NCBI RefSeq assembly: GCF_900116565.1
Contig: NZ_FPCJ01000001.1
Span: forward strand, 1,918,540 to 1,982,539
Reading direction: 5' to 3'
DNA: 64,000 bases
Origin: Thermoflavifilum thermophilum
Lineage (GTDB): Bacteria > Bacteroidota > Bacteroidia > Chitinophagales > Chitinophagaceae
Positions 55,501 to 63,973 of the stretch are shown in pieces. The notes under the pieces were generated by a model. The model had not been told where the DNA came from, did not search any database, and saw only the letters and a program-made list of their open reading frames with translations. Positions within the stretch are counted from its first letter, which is position 1. Every line of letters starts with the position of its first letter. Made by a program: the position numbers and the translations under genes.

Positions 55501-57575
55501 AGCAAAATGGCGGACAGCCTATCTGGAGTATGCATTCCTTTATTTACATGCCTGGTAGCGGAAAAGGATGGAATCAGTCGCATTATTTTCAATACCTGAA
55601 CAATGCCTATCAGGGAATCAACTTGAATAACAACCGCATGTTTGCATTTCTGGATACACCTAAAACACTTACGATTCAAACAGGATTGTATCCCTACTAT
55701 GTGCAGGATCAAATTGATGTTTTTCTGGATCAGGACAGGCTTGAACACTATGGATGTAAATATAGTTCCCTGCAGTTTATGGTGTATGATTCCCTTACTT
55801 TTCAACCCTGGGTGAATTACAATGTTGGATCTGGCGGGAGATTCGGGAGTTATGCCATCTGTGATTTTCCTACACGCAACTTTTTTGAATTTCCTTACGC
55901 ACAATCGGCTTACCGTATCAATGCGATGCATTTTATTGACAGCATTCCTGATGGTATGTGGGTATCAATTACCAATCTGGGGTGGATAGCCAACAACAGT
56001 TTTATTCAGGACTGGATGAAAGATACAACCATATTGGGATCCGGTCAGTCACTCTATCATAAACTACGTGTACTTGGTATGACAGATATTGATTCATTTT
56101 ACCGCAACATTCCTTTTATTTTCTTTTTCCGGAAGGGAGATCCTTCCTCTGTCATGCAATGGGTAGGAACTTCAGCCAGTGAACATCTGACGGCATCTAT
56201 TCCCGTGCATGTGCGTGCTACATCCGGCAGCATTGTTTCTCCACTTATCGGGCCTGCACTGAGCTGGAAGAGTTTGCATTGGAAAGTGCATGATATAGAT
56301 CCCACGAAGGCCGATCAAACTGATCTTCAGGTTTGGGGTATTGACACAGCGGATAATCGTGTATTGTTGATTCCGCATGCTCCTACGGATACCAGCATAT
56401 CTTTTGTTTCTGCTCATACTTATCCTTATCTTCAGCTGGAGTTGCATGATACAGACACTACCTATGCGACACCGGCACAATTGGATTATTGGCGGGTGTA
56501 CTACGATGAATGTCCGGAAGGCGCTATTGCACCCAATTTATTTTATCAATCGCAGGATAGCCTGATTGCAGGAGACCCGTTGCAAATGAAGTTAGCATTT
56601 AAGAATGTAAGCTTTACCACATTTGCTGATAGCATGAAAATCAAAATGACCATTACCGATCAGCAGAAAAATATACATAGCATTTCCCTGCCACGTATGC
56701 GCATGCTGCCACCACAGGACACATTGCTTATACAAACTCAGATTGACACGCGCAATTTTGCGGGAAATAATGTTTTATACCTGGACGTAAATCCCGATCA
56801 GGATCAGCCCGAACAATATCATTTCAACAATTTTCTTTATCATCCTTTTTATGTCAGAACCGGTAATTTCAATCCTTTGCTTGATGTTACCTTTGATGGT
56901 GTGCATATTTTGAACAATGACATTGTATCGGCTAAACCTCGCATTCTAATTAGCATGCAGGATGCCAATCCCTATCTGAAGCTCAACGATACTTCGTTGT
57001 TTCAGGTGCAGGTGCGTTTTCCGGATGGAAGTTTGCATGATTATCACTTCGATCAAGACACGTTGCGGTTTATTTCCGGTTCCGCAACATCATCTGTACA
57101 ATTGTTGTTTACACCATCGTTTACACAGGATGGAAGCTATGAATTGATTGTGCAAGCCCGAAACAGCCTCGATATTGCCAGCGGTACTGCTCCTTATCGC
57201 GTGTCCTTTCAGGTAATAAACAAACCGATGATTTCTCATTTATTAAACTATCCCAATCCATTTACTACTTCCACTGCTTTTGTATTTACCATTACCGGAT
57301 CGGAAGTGCCTTCTCAGCTGAAAATTGAGATTATGACCATTACCGGACATATTGTGCGCATTATCAACAAGGAAGAGCTCGGCCCTTTGCATGTAGGCCG
57401 CAACATAACCACCTTCAGATGGGATGGAACGGATCAGTATGGCAATAAACTGGGAAACGGCGTGTATCTGTACAGGGTTGTAGCATCTTTGCATGGCAAA
57501 ACAATGGATATTTTTCATACAGGAGCCGATGCTTACATTACGAGGGGATATGGAAAAATGTATTTAATGCGTTGA
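52512..57575 (+). CDS. porU2: Putative type IX secretion sortase PorU2, C25 family peptidase
   Basis: A 1687-residue secreted protein of the gingipain (C25) clan. A signal peptide is best from the ATG at 52554 (ends VKAQ). The C25 catalytic pair is H656 (NFFGHSSANT) and C686 (IASGCSAGN). Beta-sandwich domains follow, and a C-terminal sorting domain starts near YPNPFTTST with the FRWDGTDQYGNKLGNGVYLY motif. In this family the enzyme acts on or is delivered by the type IX system. It overlaps the convergent YfhO-like gene by 12 bases. Confidence 0.9.
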   Translation: MRAIRYNSGFLRIVMLKISSYLMFICGCMGIVLPVKAQLYGNEWIDYRKTYYKFKVAQEGIYRIPYAVLAQVGLDTVPAHAFQLWHQGRQIPLFIASKTDTLQPGDYLEFIGTPNDGTADSLLYRQASDQLSTHYSLFTDSSAYYLTFDRNAVNARYVTLSNTIGLFPPPPLSYFWYTTGYYPRTQINPGYAQVVSGEYIYASSFDAGEGFSSGYIYPSTTFSINLNNLNVYAGGPPAQLYVNLAGAAPNSRRVQIKLQGIALTDTVINHFQVAHLQISHINSSTLGNNVAISVVNESTVGTDRIVTGDITFSYPHSFSFQNASYFHFQLPASNQPQYLVISQFNRSGMAPVLYDAANGQRWIADTAMSGVIRYLLPPASNPRDLILVNESLPANIQYIHSLQKRVFINYADPAMQGNYLIITHPYILDNGNAVQQYATYRSSPAGGNYRVEIISIDQLEDQFAYGISYSPLSIRSFLQYAYDHFAIQPAYVLLIGKGITYDAYRNLQQLTSVQHIALIPTFGFPGSDMLLAAWGNSIAPRIPIGRISVINNQELMNYLDKVKTYESNLTITPSNASYAQSAWHKNVMNIMGADDASLYQLLSAYFQGYNQIIQDTNFGANVVTVSKFSTDPVVKSGKIVDTMFARGLSLVNFFGHSSANTLGYNLDDPSSLQNQGKYPVFIASGCSAGNIFVVDTLRLQNQMMLSEEYLLAPNAGAIAFIANTYVGITDMLNDYNRRFYLNVSKNLYGASLGHMMQQVVQSVEQTFPGNFLYACNAEQMNLDGDPALHMFGPALPDYDIEPNQINFSPDIISLADHSFSLHVQYVNLGRAVKDSIWVSIRRIYPSGVDSVMYRRKRPAPYYADSIQLQIPIRPLTDAGLNRFIVSIDDDQHISEISETNNTAEKDVYIFSNQVHAVYPYDFAILDTSVFHFYASTDDPMAPVSTYLFEIDTTALFNSPLLKQMQLISKGGLLTFDPGISLMPGKVYYWRVATQPNQQNGGQPIWSMHSFIYMPGSGKGWNQSHYFQYLNNAYQGINLNNNRMFAFLDTPKTLTIQTGLYPYYVQDQIDVFLDQDRLEHYGCKYSSLQFMVYDSLTFQPWVNYNVGSGGRFGSYAICDFPTRNFFEFPYAQSAYRINAMHFIDSIPDGMWVSITNLGWIANNSFIQDWMKDTTILGSGQSLYHKLRVLGMTDIDSFYRNIPFIFFFRKGDPSSVMQWVGTSASEHLTASIPVHVRATSGSIVSPLIGPALSWKSLHWKVHDIDPTKADQTDLQVWGIDTADNRVLLIPHAPTDTSISFVSAHTYPYLQLELHDTDTTYATPAQLDYWRVYYDECPEGAIAPNLFYQSQDSLIAGDPLQMKLAFKNVSFTTFADSMKIKMTITDQQKNIHSISLPRMRMLPPQDTLLIQTQIDTRNFAGNNVLYLDVNPDQDQPEQYHFNNFLYHPFYVRTGNFNPLLDVTFDGVHILNNDIVSAKPRILISMQDANPYLKLNDTSLFQVQVRFPDGSLHDYHFDQDTLRFISGSATSSVQLLFTPSFTQDGSYELIVQARNSLDIASGTAPYRVSFQVINKPMISHLLNYPNPFTTSTAFVFTITGSEVPSQLKIEIMTITGHIVRIINKEELGPLHVGRNITTFRWDGTDQYGNKLGNGVYLYRVVASLHGKTMDIFHTGADAYITRGYGKMYLMR

Positions 57576-59741
57576 AATTTTTCTGCTCAGCCAAGCAATT
57601 GTACTTATGATTATCCATGTGCACCACATCAGCCAAAAGCAAATTCGGATAATACCCGGATCATAGCGGAATTCAATTGCATGATTTCCTGCAGGCAGAT
57701 AAACAGCCATGAAACTGATATTGGCACGATAAACCGACATGTTTTTACCGTTGTCATAAACTTTCCAGTATGGATAATCATTTTGTTTACACAATAGCAT
57801 CACATTTGACGAATTGAAAACTGACAGGCGCATCAACCCGGGCAGGAAAGTATCTACCTTTAGATGTGCAGGTAAATGCGAAGAATCCGGTAAAGAAAAT
57901 TTACCAACAGATTGGGATAAAAAAATGGCTGAGCTGTCAAGCTCCCTGCAGGCTTTTGATAAATCGGCAGGCGGATAAATTTTTTGAGACAAAAAAACAT
58001 AAGGCGTACGATCGGCACAGGATGCATATCCTGATTGATAAAACAATCGCACACTGGTAAGCAGATTGGGATAAAAATTTGGATAATCGGGACTGCCAAT
58101 TCGTTTATCATAATAGCTTTTGCTTCCAATCATCCGGCTGATGGATGCAGGGAAAGTATCGTACTGCCGTACAGGTATCAAAGGAGGTATGGGATAATCA
58201 TCAGGAAAAACTTTTGTAATCTGCTCCACCTGTTTTACGCTGGATTTTCCGACTACCGTGTATGGCATCATCCATTGCACGTGTATAAAAATATCCAGAA
58301 TGATAAACATGCAAATTGTCCGTATCCATTTTTGGGGTGATTTTGTTTTACGCAAAACGATGAGCAATATTCCAGTAATGAAAACACCTGTTATGCTTTC
58401 TATGAAGAATTTATCTTTCAGATTGATATCTTCCATCCATTGTTTGAAAGCAACCCGATGAAATCCCTTCCATAAATCACGGATTCCGGATAGCAAATGG
58501 ATTACCGATGGGAAGCAAGCGATCGCTACAATCAGGTAAATAACAAATAAAACAACGGATACACGAAGAAATATTTTCTGGTAGGAAATATTTTGTTCAA
58601 TCAGATGTAAAAAATATCCACCGCTGATGCAAAAAGCAAGCACTGCGCCCAGCCGCCATGCACTTTGCAGCCGCACATAAGCCAGCAGGGGAAGATGCAT
58701 AGGTACATGTTGCAACCAGCCTGCAGAAAGAATCAGAAAACAAATTCCCTGCATAAACCAGAAACGTGCTGCAGGCAATTTGCGCATGGACAGGAAAAAA
58801 CCAATGGCACAAATAAACAAAATGCTACCGATATATGCATTTCGCAAAACCATATCGGTTTGATCCCAGCCTATATCTGGTGAGGTGGTGACCAGCGGAA
58901 ACAAAAATGAAACCCAACAGCTCACGGAAAATGGGTGGCCTATTTGACTCATGCTAAGAGCCTTGCTCCGATACATGTAGGGAATAGCGGTGTAAATAGA
59001 CAGGATCAAGCCCGCAAGCAGCAAGCCTGCACAAACGCCTGTAACCAGCAGCAGTTTGACGAACTGCAAACCTTTTGCTTCATTCAAAAAATCATCCTGC
59101 CATCTTTTGGAATAAAACATTGCGCTACCGATCAGTGAAATAACGGTGAAATAAATCAGCCAGATGATTTGGTCCGGATGCGCATTGCTCACAAAGCACC
59201 ATAACACAACAGCCAGCCATAAAGCATGTGAGATATGTCTGGTTTTAAAAAGCAGTATCGCCTGTGCAATCAAATAAGGCAGCCAGGCTACGGGTGAAAG
59301 CCAGTTCATCCATTGGGCACTTCCCAGCCAGTAACCGCTGCCCACGTAAGCTATGGCTACAGTACATGCCGTGAGACGGGAAAAACCAAACAACCTGCCA
59401 AGCCGGAACATGCCCCAGGCGGCTATCCAGACATAACCCATCCATTCCAGATGCAGGGTATAAAAGCTGTAATGAAATAGGGATATAAACAGCCACACCA
59501 AAGGATTCCAGAATCCGCTGGTAAAATCGGCGTGCAGGGGATAACCATAATTGAAATAAGGCGACCAGAAGGGGATGATGCCATGATGCACAGCTTGGCT
59601 CATTTGCAGGCGCACGGGAAAATAGGCAACAGCTGCATCGTTTTTCAGGAAAAACAATCCGGTTATCACAGGCACATACATGCATGCACCGATGATCAGC
59701 AGGAAAGCATACGGAAACCAGCCGGCAAAGCGTTTGTTCAT
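57564..59741 (-). CDS. YfhO family membrane protein
   Basis: The 725 residues have about twelve membrane helices; the first loop (FFLKNDAAVAYFPVRLQMSQ, GYPLHADFTSGFWNPLVWLF) is typical of YfhO/GT-C-like proteins, which transfer sugars from lipid carriers in Gram-positive relatives. The C-terminal 200 residues are extracytoplasmic, ending with a helix. The substrate is unknown. It is divergent from the methyltransferase gene, with a 26-base gap. Confidence 0.8.
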   Translation of the reverse strand: MNKRFAGWFPYAFLLIIGACMYVPVITGLFFLKNDAAVAYFPVRLQMSQAVHHGIIPFWSPYFNYGYPLHADFTSGFWNPLVWLFISLFHYSFYTLHLEWMGYVWIAAWGMFRLGRLFGFSRLTACTVAIAYVGSGYWLGSAQWMNWLSPVAWLPYLIAQAILLFKTRHISHALWLAVVLWCFVSNAHPDQIIWLIYFTVISLIGSAMFYSKRWQDDFLNEAKGLQFVKLLLVTGVCAGLLLAGLILSIYTAIPYMYRSKALSMSQIGHPFSVSCWVSFLFPLVTTSPDIGWDQTDMVLRNAYIGSILFICAIGFFLSMRKLPAARFWFMQGICFLILSAGWLQHVPMHLPLLAYVRLQSAWRLGAVLAFCISGGYFLHLIEQNISYQKIFLRVSVVLFVIYLIVAIACFPSVIHLLSGIRDLWKGFHRVAFKQWMEDINLKDKFFIESITGVFITGILLIVLRKTKSPQKWIRTICMFIILDIFIHVQWMMPYTVVGKSSVKQVEQITKVFPDDYPIPPLIPVRQYDTFPASISRMIGSKSYYDKRIGSPDYPNFYPNLLTSVRLFYQSGYASCADRTPYVFLSQKIYPPADLSKACRELDSSAIFLSQSVGKFSLPDSSHLPAHLKVDTFLPGLMRLSVFNSSNVMLLCKQNDYPYWKVYDNGKNMSVYRANISFMAVYLPAGNHAIEFRYDPGIIRICFWLMWCTWIIISTIAWLSRKISTH

Positions 59742-59767
59742 ATCAGAAAAATGTTATCATTGTATGC

Positions 59768-60478
59768 ATGAAGCATCCTTTGCCAGCCGATAAGCGGGAT
59801 TTCGATACTTTTGCCAGGCATTACAGGGATCTTCATGATGCCAATATCCGGTTGTCTGGTGCCAATTCAGCCTATTTTGCCCGACTAAAAATACAAATCC
59901 TTGCCCTTTATGAATCCGATGACGGACAACACGTGCTGGATCTGGGTTGTGGAGACGGACTCTGTACGGCATACATGCAGCAATCTTTTCCTTCCTGGCA
60001 ACTAACAGGTGTGGATGTGTCGGCAGAAAGCATTGCCGTAGCACAGGAACGCCGGCTGCCGGGTGTGGCCTTCATTCATTATGATGGACGGCACCTGCCT
60101 TTTGATCCGGCAGGTTTTGATGTGATTTTTATGGCCGGCGTATTGCATCATGTCGGGCATGACCAACGTCTGGCTGTTTTGCAGGAGGCACGCAGGGTTG
60201 CCCGCCCACAGGGGCGGATTTATATTTTTGAACACAATCCTTTCAACCTGCTTACCCGATATTTTGTAAGTACCTGTGCATTTGATCGTGGTGTAAAGCT
60301 GCTCATGGCTTCAGAAGCAAAACGGCTGTTGTGTGAAGCAGGCTGGAAGGCGGAAAGCTGCCGATACTATATTTTCTTTCCCCGGCACCGCATTTTTAGG
60401 CCCTTGTGCAAAGCAGAATCCAGGCTGTCCTGGTTGCCCCTGGGAGGTCAATACATGATCCGCGCCTGTGCATGCTGA
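59768..60478 (+). CDS. Class I SAM-dependent methyltransferase
   Basis: A 236-residue methyltransferase with motif I VLDLGCGDGLC (near 57), VDVSAESIAVA, FDVIFMAGVLHHV and a C-terminal extension with FPRHRIFRPL. The family methylates small molecules, lipids or sugars; the neighbours (a glycosyltransferase and YfhO-like protein) point to cell-envelope glycolipid work. The ATG at 59768 is the first one. Confidence 0.88.
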   Translation: MKHPLPADKRDFDTFARHYRDLHDANIRLSGANSAYFARLKIQILALYESDDGQHVLDLGCGDGLCTAYMQQSFPSWQLTGVDVSAESIAVAQERRLPGVAFIHYDGRHLPFDPAGFDVIFMAGVLHHVGHDQRLAVLQEARRVARPQGRIYIFEHNPFNLLTRYFVSTCAFDRGVKLLMASEAKRLLCEAGWKAESCRYYIFFPRHRIFRPLCKAESRLSWLPLGGQYMIRACAC

Positions 60479-60490
60479 AAGCTGAAATGT

Positions 60491-61411
60491 TTACCGGTTA
60501 ATGGTTTCCCGGATCAGGTAGAGCGGCCGTTTCTTCGTTTCTTCATACACTTTTCCCAGGTATTCACCCAGCAGGCCAATGGCTATGAGCTGCAGGCTGC
60601 CCAGAAACAGGATGCACAGCAATAGAGACGTCCATCCGGGAACCGTTTTACCGAACAGATAACTTACAATGGCTATGATGGCAAACAGGAAAGCCAGGCT
60701 TCCGATCAGAAAACCTGAGAAAAATACCACTCGCAATGGCCGGAAGCTAAATGAAATCAGCGCATCCCAGGCTAGTCGGAGTTGTTTGTGTAGAGGATAT
60801 TTCGTAGTACCACTATTTCTGGGCGGTTTTTCGTAGGGGATCACTGTACTTCTGAAACCCACCCAGTGCATCAATCCGCGGACGAACAGGGCATTCTCAT
60901 GAAACTGAAGCAAAGCCTCCCTGACTTTCCGGTTAAACATTTTAAAATCAGCAGCAGCAGGTGTAACAGGGGTTTCTGACAAAAAATTATAGCACTTGTA
61001 AAAGCATGTACTTAACCATGATTTCAGTCCTTTTTCTCTGGCAATTTGCTGCGCATGTACAATGTCGTAACCACTCTCCAGAAGTTCCATCATGGAGCCA
61101 ATCAGGTGGGGTGGATGTTGCAGATCGCCATCCATGGTCACCAGCCAGTCGGCATCAGCAGCCTGGATGCCGGCCATCAGGGCAGCCTGGTGGCCGAAGT
61201 GCCGGGAAAAGGAAATGGCTTGCACCCGGTTGTCTTTTGCGGCCAGTTTCCGGATGCGTTCAAATGTGTCGTCGGTGCTTCCATCGTCTATAAACAGCAA
61301 AGCCCAGGTACTGACAGGCAGGGTGCTCAAGTGTTGCCGGACGCTTTCATACAGCGGGCGGATGTTTCCCGCTTCATTATACACGGGCACTATGATGCAG
61401 ATGGAGTTCAT
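60491..61411 (-). CDS. Glycosyltransferase family 2, DPM/GtrB-like
   Basis: Transfers a sugar from a nucleotide donor to a lipid carrier at the inner membrane. Motifs: IVPVYNEAGNIRPL, FIDDGSTDDTF, MDGDLQHPPHL (metal-binding DxD) and AAADFKMFNRK. Two C-terminal membrane helices lie at about 230-250 and 260-285. 306 residues is usual for GtrB/ArnC types. The start overlaps the ribE stop by 4 bases, so both are read from one transcript. Confidence 0.92.
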   Translation of the reverse strand: MNSICIIVPVYNEAGNIRPLYESVRQHLSTLPVSTWALLFIDDGSTDDTFERIRKLAAKDNRVQAISFSRHFGHQAALMAGIQAADADWLVTMDGDLQHPPHLIGSMMELLESGYDIVHAQQIAREKGLKSWLSTCFYKCYNFLSETPVTPAAADFKMFNRKVREALLQFHENALFVRGLMHWVGFRSTVIPYEKPPRNSGTTKYPLHKQLRLAWDALISFSFRPLRVVFFSGFLIGSLAFLFAIIAIVSYLFGKTVPGWTSLLLCILFLGSLQLIAIGLLGEYLGKVYEETKKRPLYLIRETINR

Positions 61412-62013
61412 GGATGGGAGGCAGAAAAATATTGTTTGGCGAGAGCAACCACATATTTACCCAGCATGTCAAACTCCAGATTTACCTGATGGCCGGGTTC
61501 AACCAGGCGGATGTTGGTATGGGCATAGGTGTAAGGAATGATGGCCACGCGAAACTGCCCGGGCTTCACATCGAAACAGGTAAGGCTGATACCGTTGATG
61601 CACACGGAACCTTTTTCAATCACATAATCTGCAAAGCTGTGCGGATAGGAAAAGCAGTATTCCCAGCTTCCGTCTGTTTCCTTTTTTTCTGTACAAACAG
61701 CCACCGTATCCACATGTCCCTGGACAAAATGTCCACCGAGCCGATCCTGCAGGCTGAGAGCCCTTTCCAGATTGATGAGGTCGCCGGGTTTGCGTTGTCT
61801 GAGGTTGGTTTTTTTCAGGGTTTCCTGCACAGCTACCACTATGTGCTGGTTGGCCGTGCATTCGGTAATGGTTAGGCAAACGCCATCATGGGAAACACTT
61901 TCATCCGGATGCAACTCCCCGGAAATAGATGATTCAATCACGAAAACAGCATTCTGGCCATCCTGCTTTACATCTGCTACTGTACCTGTTGTTTGGATCA
62001 ATCCTGTGAACAT
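61408..62013 (-). CDS. ribE: Riboflavin synthase alpha chain
   Basis: Dismutates two 6,7-dimethyl-8-ribityllumazine molecules to riboflavin. The 201 residues contain two lumazine-binding repeats; motifs FTGLIQTTGTV at the N-terminus, VSHDGVCLTI, GHFVQGHVDTV and CINGISLTC. Length is standard. It is upstream of, and overlaps, the glycosyltransferase gene. Confidence 0.96.
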   Translation of the reverse strand: MFTGLIQTTGTVADVKQDGQNAVFVIESSISGELHPDESVSHDGVCLTITECTANQHIVVAVQETLKKTNLRQRKPGDLINLERALSLQDRLGGHFVQGHVDTVAVCTEKKETDGSWEYCFSYPHSFADYVIEKGSVCINGISLTCFDVKPGQFRVAIIPYTYAHTNIRLVEPGHQVNLEFDMLGKYVVALAKQYFSASHP

Positions 62014-62037
62014 AAGGAAAAATGTATTGTGTTGTGA

Positions 62038-62086
62038 TTGAATTTTCAGAGAAAACTATAACTTTGCAGCTCCAAAAAATAAAGGA
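62038..62086 (+). promoter_or_regulatory. Promoter and ribosome binding site of rpsU
   Basis: TTG (62038-62040), 18 bases, then TAACTTTG (62059-62066) fit the Bacteroidetes promoter pattern. AAAGGAG (62081-62087) is a strong Shine-Dalgarno 6 bases before the ATG, unusual in this phylum. Confidence 0.6.
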
Positions 62087-62092
62087 GACCTT

Positions 62093-62293
62093 ATGCTGAT
62101 TATCGATGCCAAAGAATGCGAAAATATTGATAAAGCCCTGAAAAAATACAAGAAAAAATTTGAAAAGGCCCGTATTCTTCAGCAACTTCGCGAGCGGCAG
62201 GCATACGTAAAACCGTCGGTAAAGCGTAGAAATGAAATCCAACGTGCCATCTACCGCGCTAAAATCGCTGCCGGCAAGATAGAAAAAAAGTAG
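62093..62293 (+). CDS. rpsU: 30S ribosomal protein S21
   Basis: The 66-residue basic protein has the S21 core CENIDKALKKYKKKFEKARI and REIQRAIYR-like helices (RNEIQRAIYRAKIAAGKIEK). S21 sits near the anti-Shine-Dalgarno end of 16S rRNA. A Shine-Dalgarno for rpsU in a phylum that mostly lacks them matches published notes on its autoregulation (recalled, not verified). Confidence 0.95.
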   Translation: MLIIDAKECENIDKALKKYKKKFEKARILQQLRERQAYVKPSVKRRNEIQRAIYRAKIAAGKIEKK

Positions 62294-62364
62294 CCATCAG
62301 CTTGTCATCTTTTTTCTTCCTTCTTTTCGTGATATTTCCTTCCGGGAATTTGTAATTTCGGGAA

Positions 62365-63273
62365 ATGCAACCCGAAACTTCTATTCAAGAACAGTTACAG
62401 CGCTTTTTGCAGCATCTGGCTTTTGAAAAGCGTTACTCTCGCCATACCCTGACGGCTTACAGGCATGATATTGAAGATTTTCTCAGCTTCCTCACCATAT
62501 ATGGAACATTTCATGAAGTCAGGGAGTTGAGTGCCATGCATGTTCGTTCCTGGGTAGCTGAGCTGGCCGAACGGTCGTCCAGTGCTGCTACCATCAGGCG
62601 AAAGCTTTCGGCAGTGAGGTGTTGGCTCAGGTATGCACATCAGCAGGGGTGGACGGACCACGATCCTTTTGGGCGGGTGGTGCTTCCCAGAAAGCAGAAA
62701 CGCCTGCCGGCATTTTTAAAGCGGGAAGAGGTTGACAGGCTTTTTCATACCGGTGCTTTTCCGGAAGGCATTGCAGGCATTACCCACAGGCTCATTTTAG
62801 CCTTATTTTATCAGACAGGCATGCGACTTTCGGAACTGGCGGGGTTGAAACAGAGCGATTGGGACAGGCAGCAGCACTGGATGCGGGTTTTGGGGAAAGG
62901 GAGCAAGTATCGGTTTATTCCGTTGGGACCGGGATTGGAACAACTGCTGCTCAACTATCAGCAACAACGCCAATCTGCATTTGGAGATCAATATGAAGAT
63001 TGGCTGGTGTTGACGGAAAAAGGTAAACCTCTTTATGTCAAATATCTTTATCGGATTGTCCATCGCTATCTTACTCAGGTGAGCACGCTCAGCAAGGCCA
63101 GCCCCCACGTCTTGCGGCACACCTTCGCCACGCATTTGCTCAATGCCGGGGCAGATTTGCAAGCTATCCGGGAACTGCTTGGGCATAGCAGCCTGGCCGC
63201 CACCCAGGTGTACGTGCACAACTCTATTGCACAATTAAAGGAAATCCACAAACAGGCTCATCCCCGTGGGTAA
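62365..63273 (+). CDS. xerC: Tyrosine recombinase XerC
   Basis: Resolves chromosome dimers at dif with XerD. The 302 residues have the core-binding domain (FEKRYSRHTLTAYRHDIEDF) and catalytic R (YQTGMRLSELAG), K (GKGSKYRFIP), HVLRHTFATH, LGHSSL and Y (TQVYVHNS). It is intact and clearly different from the broken cassette recombinase at 24.7 kb. It stands next to hpf and tRNA, a common Chitinophagaceae order. Confidence 0.93.
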   Translation: MQPETSIQEQLQRFLQHLAFEKRYSRHTLTAYRHDIEDFLSFLTIYGTFHEVRELSAMHVRSWVAELAERSSSAATIRRKLSAVRCWLRYAHQQGWTDHDPFGRVVLPRKQKRLPAFLKREEVDRLFHTGAFPEGIAGITHRLILALFYQTGMRLSELAGLKQSDWDRQQHWMRVLGKGSKYRFIPLGPGLEQLLLNYQQQRQSAFGDQYEDWLVLTEKGKPLYVKYLYRIVHRYLTQVSTLSKASPHVLRHTFATHLLNAGADLQAIRELLGHSSLAATQVYVHNSIAQLKEIHKQAHPRG

Positions 63274-63407
63274 AGCGGTCAACAACAATCTAAAATCAAG
63301 TTGATCAAAATCATATTGATCATTTAGGGAAATTGTTTTATCTTCCAGATTGATAACGGCACAGGTATCTGGTGCTCTATTTTCTCATCTTTTAAACCTT
63401 GTAAGCT

Positions 63408-63710
63408 ATGAACCTACACATTCAGGCCGTGCATTTCGAGCCCGACAGAAAATTGCTGGATCATGTACACAAAAAATTATCGAAGCTGGAAAATGTACAT
63501 GACCGCATTGTGGATGTAGAAGTCTTTTTGAAACTGGACAATGTGGTGCATCAGATCAAGGATAAGGTAGTGGAAATTAAGGTGTCCATTCCCCGGCATC
63601 AATTTTTCGTAAAACAAAGCTCCAAGTCATTTGAAGAATCTTTTGATCTTGCGTTGGATGCGGTTCTCACGCAGATAAAACGACAGAAAGAGAAGCTTTA
63701 TCAATCCTGA
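63408..63710 (+). CDS. hpf: Ribosome hibernation promoting factor, HPF/RaiA family
   Basis: A 100-residue short-type HPF: beta-alpha-beta-beta-beta-alpha fold with NLHIQAVHFEPDRKLLDHVH, VEVFLKLDN, and DLALDAVLTQIKRQKEKL. It binds the 30S subunit and promotes inactive 100S or 70S ribosomes in slow growth. The single-domain length rules out the long HPF type. A terminator follows at once. Confidence 0.93.
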   Translation: MNLHIQAVHFEPDRKLLDHVHKKLSKLENVHDRIVDVEVFLKLDNVVHQIKDKVVEIKVSIPRHQFFVKQSSKSFEESFDLALDAVLTQIKRQKEKLYQS

Positions 63711-63720
63711 AATATACTTT

Positions 63721-63746
63721 CCCGCCCTTGTGGCGGGATTTTTTTT
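63721..63746 (+). terminator. Rho-independent terminator after hpf
   Basis: CCCGCC (63721-63726) pairs with GGCGGG (63732-63737) around CTTGT and is followed by ATTTTTTTT. Confidence 0.85.
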
Positions 63747-63850
63747 ATTTTTTGCGGAATTCCGAAAGCTATAAAACTCCCGGATTCGTTTGCAGGGAAA
63801 GAAGAGGATAAAAGTTTGCTCAAGAAATTTCAGAATTAAAACTTTTCAAT

Positions 63851-63858
63851 TACTTTTG
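63851..63858 (+). promoter_or_regulatory. Putative -7 element upstream of the tRNA gene
   Basis: TACTTTTG fits TAnnTTTG and lies 116 bases before the tRNA. No matching -33 element. The rest of 63747-63973 has no gene; a GCCTGCCTATTGGCAGGCAG hairpin lies near 63926. Confidence 0.35.
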
Positions 63859-63973
63859 CATTCCCAAATTTGAAGGGAGTTGGGGTATTGTTCTTTTTAT
63901 TGCTGATTGTGGCCAAGCGTCACGCCTGCCTATTGGCAGGCAGCCGGTCTGTTGAGAGGCAAAAAATAAATTT

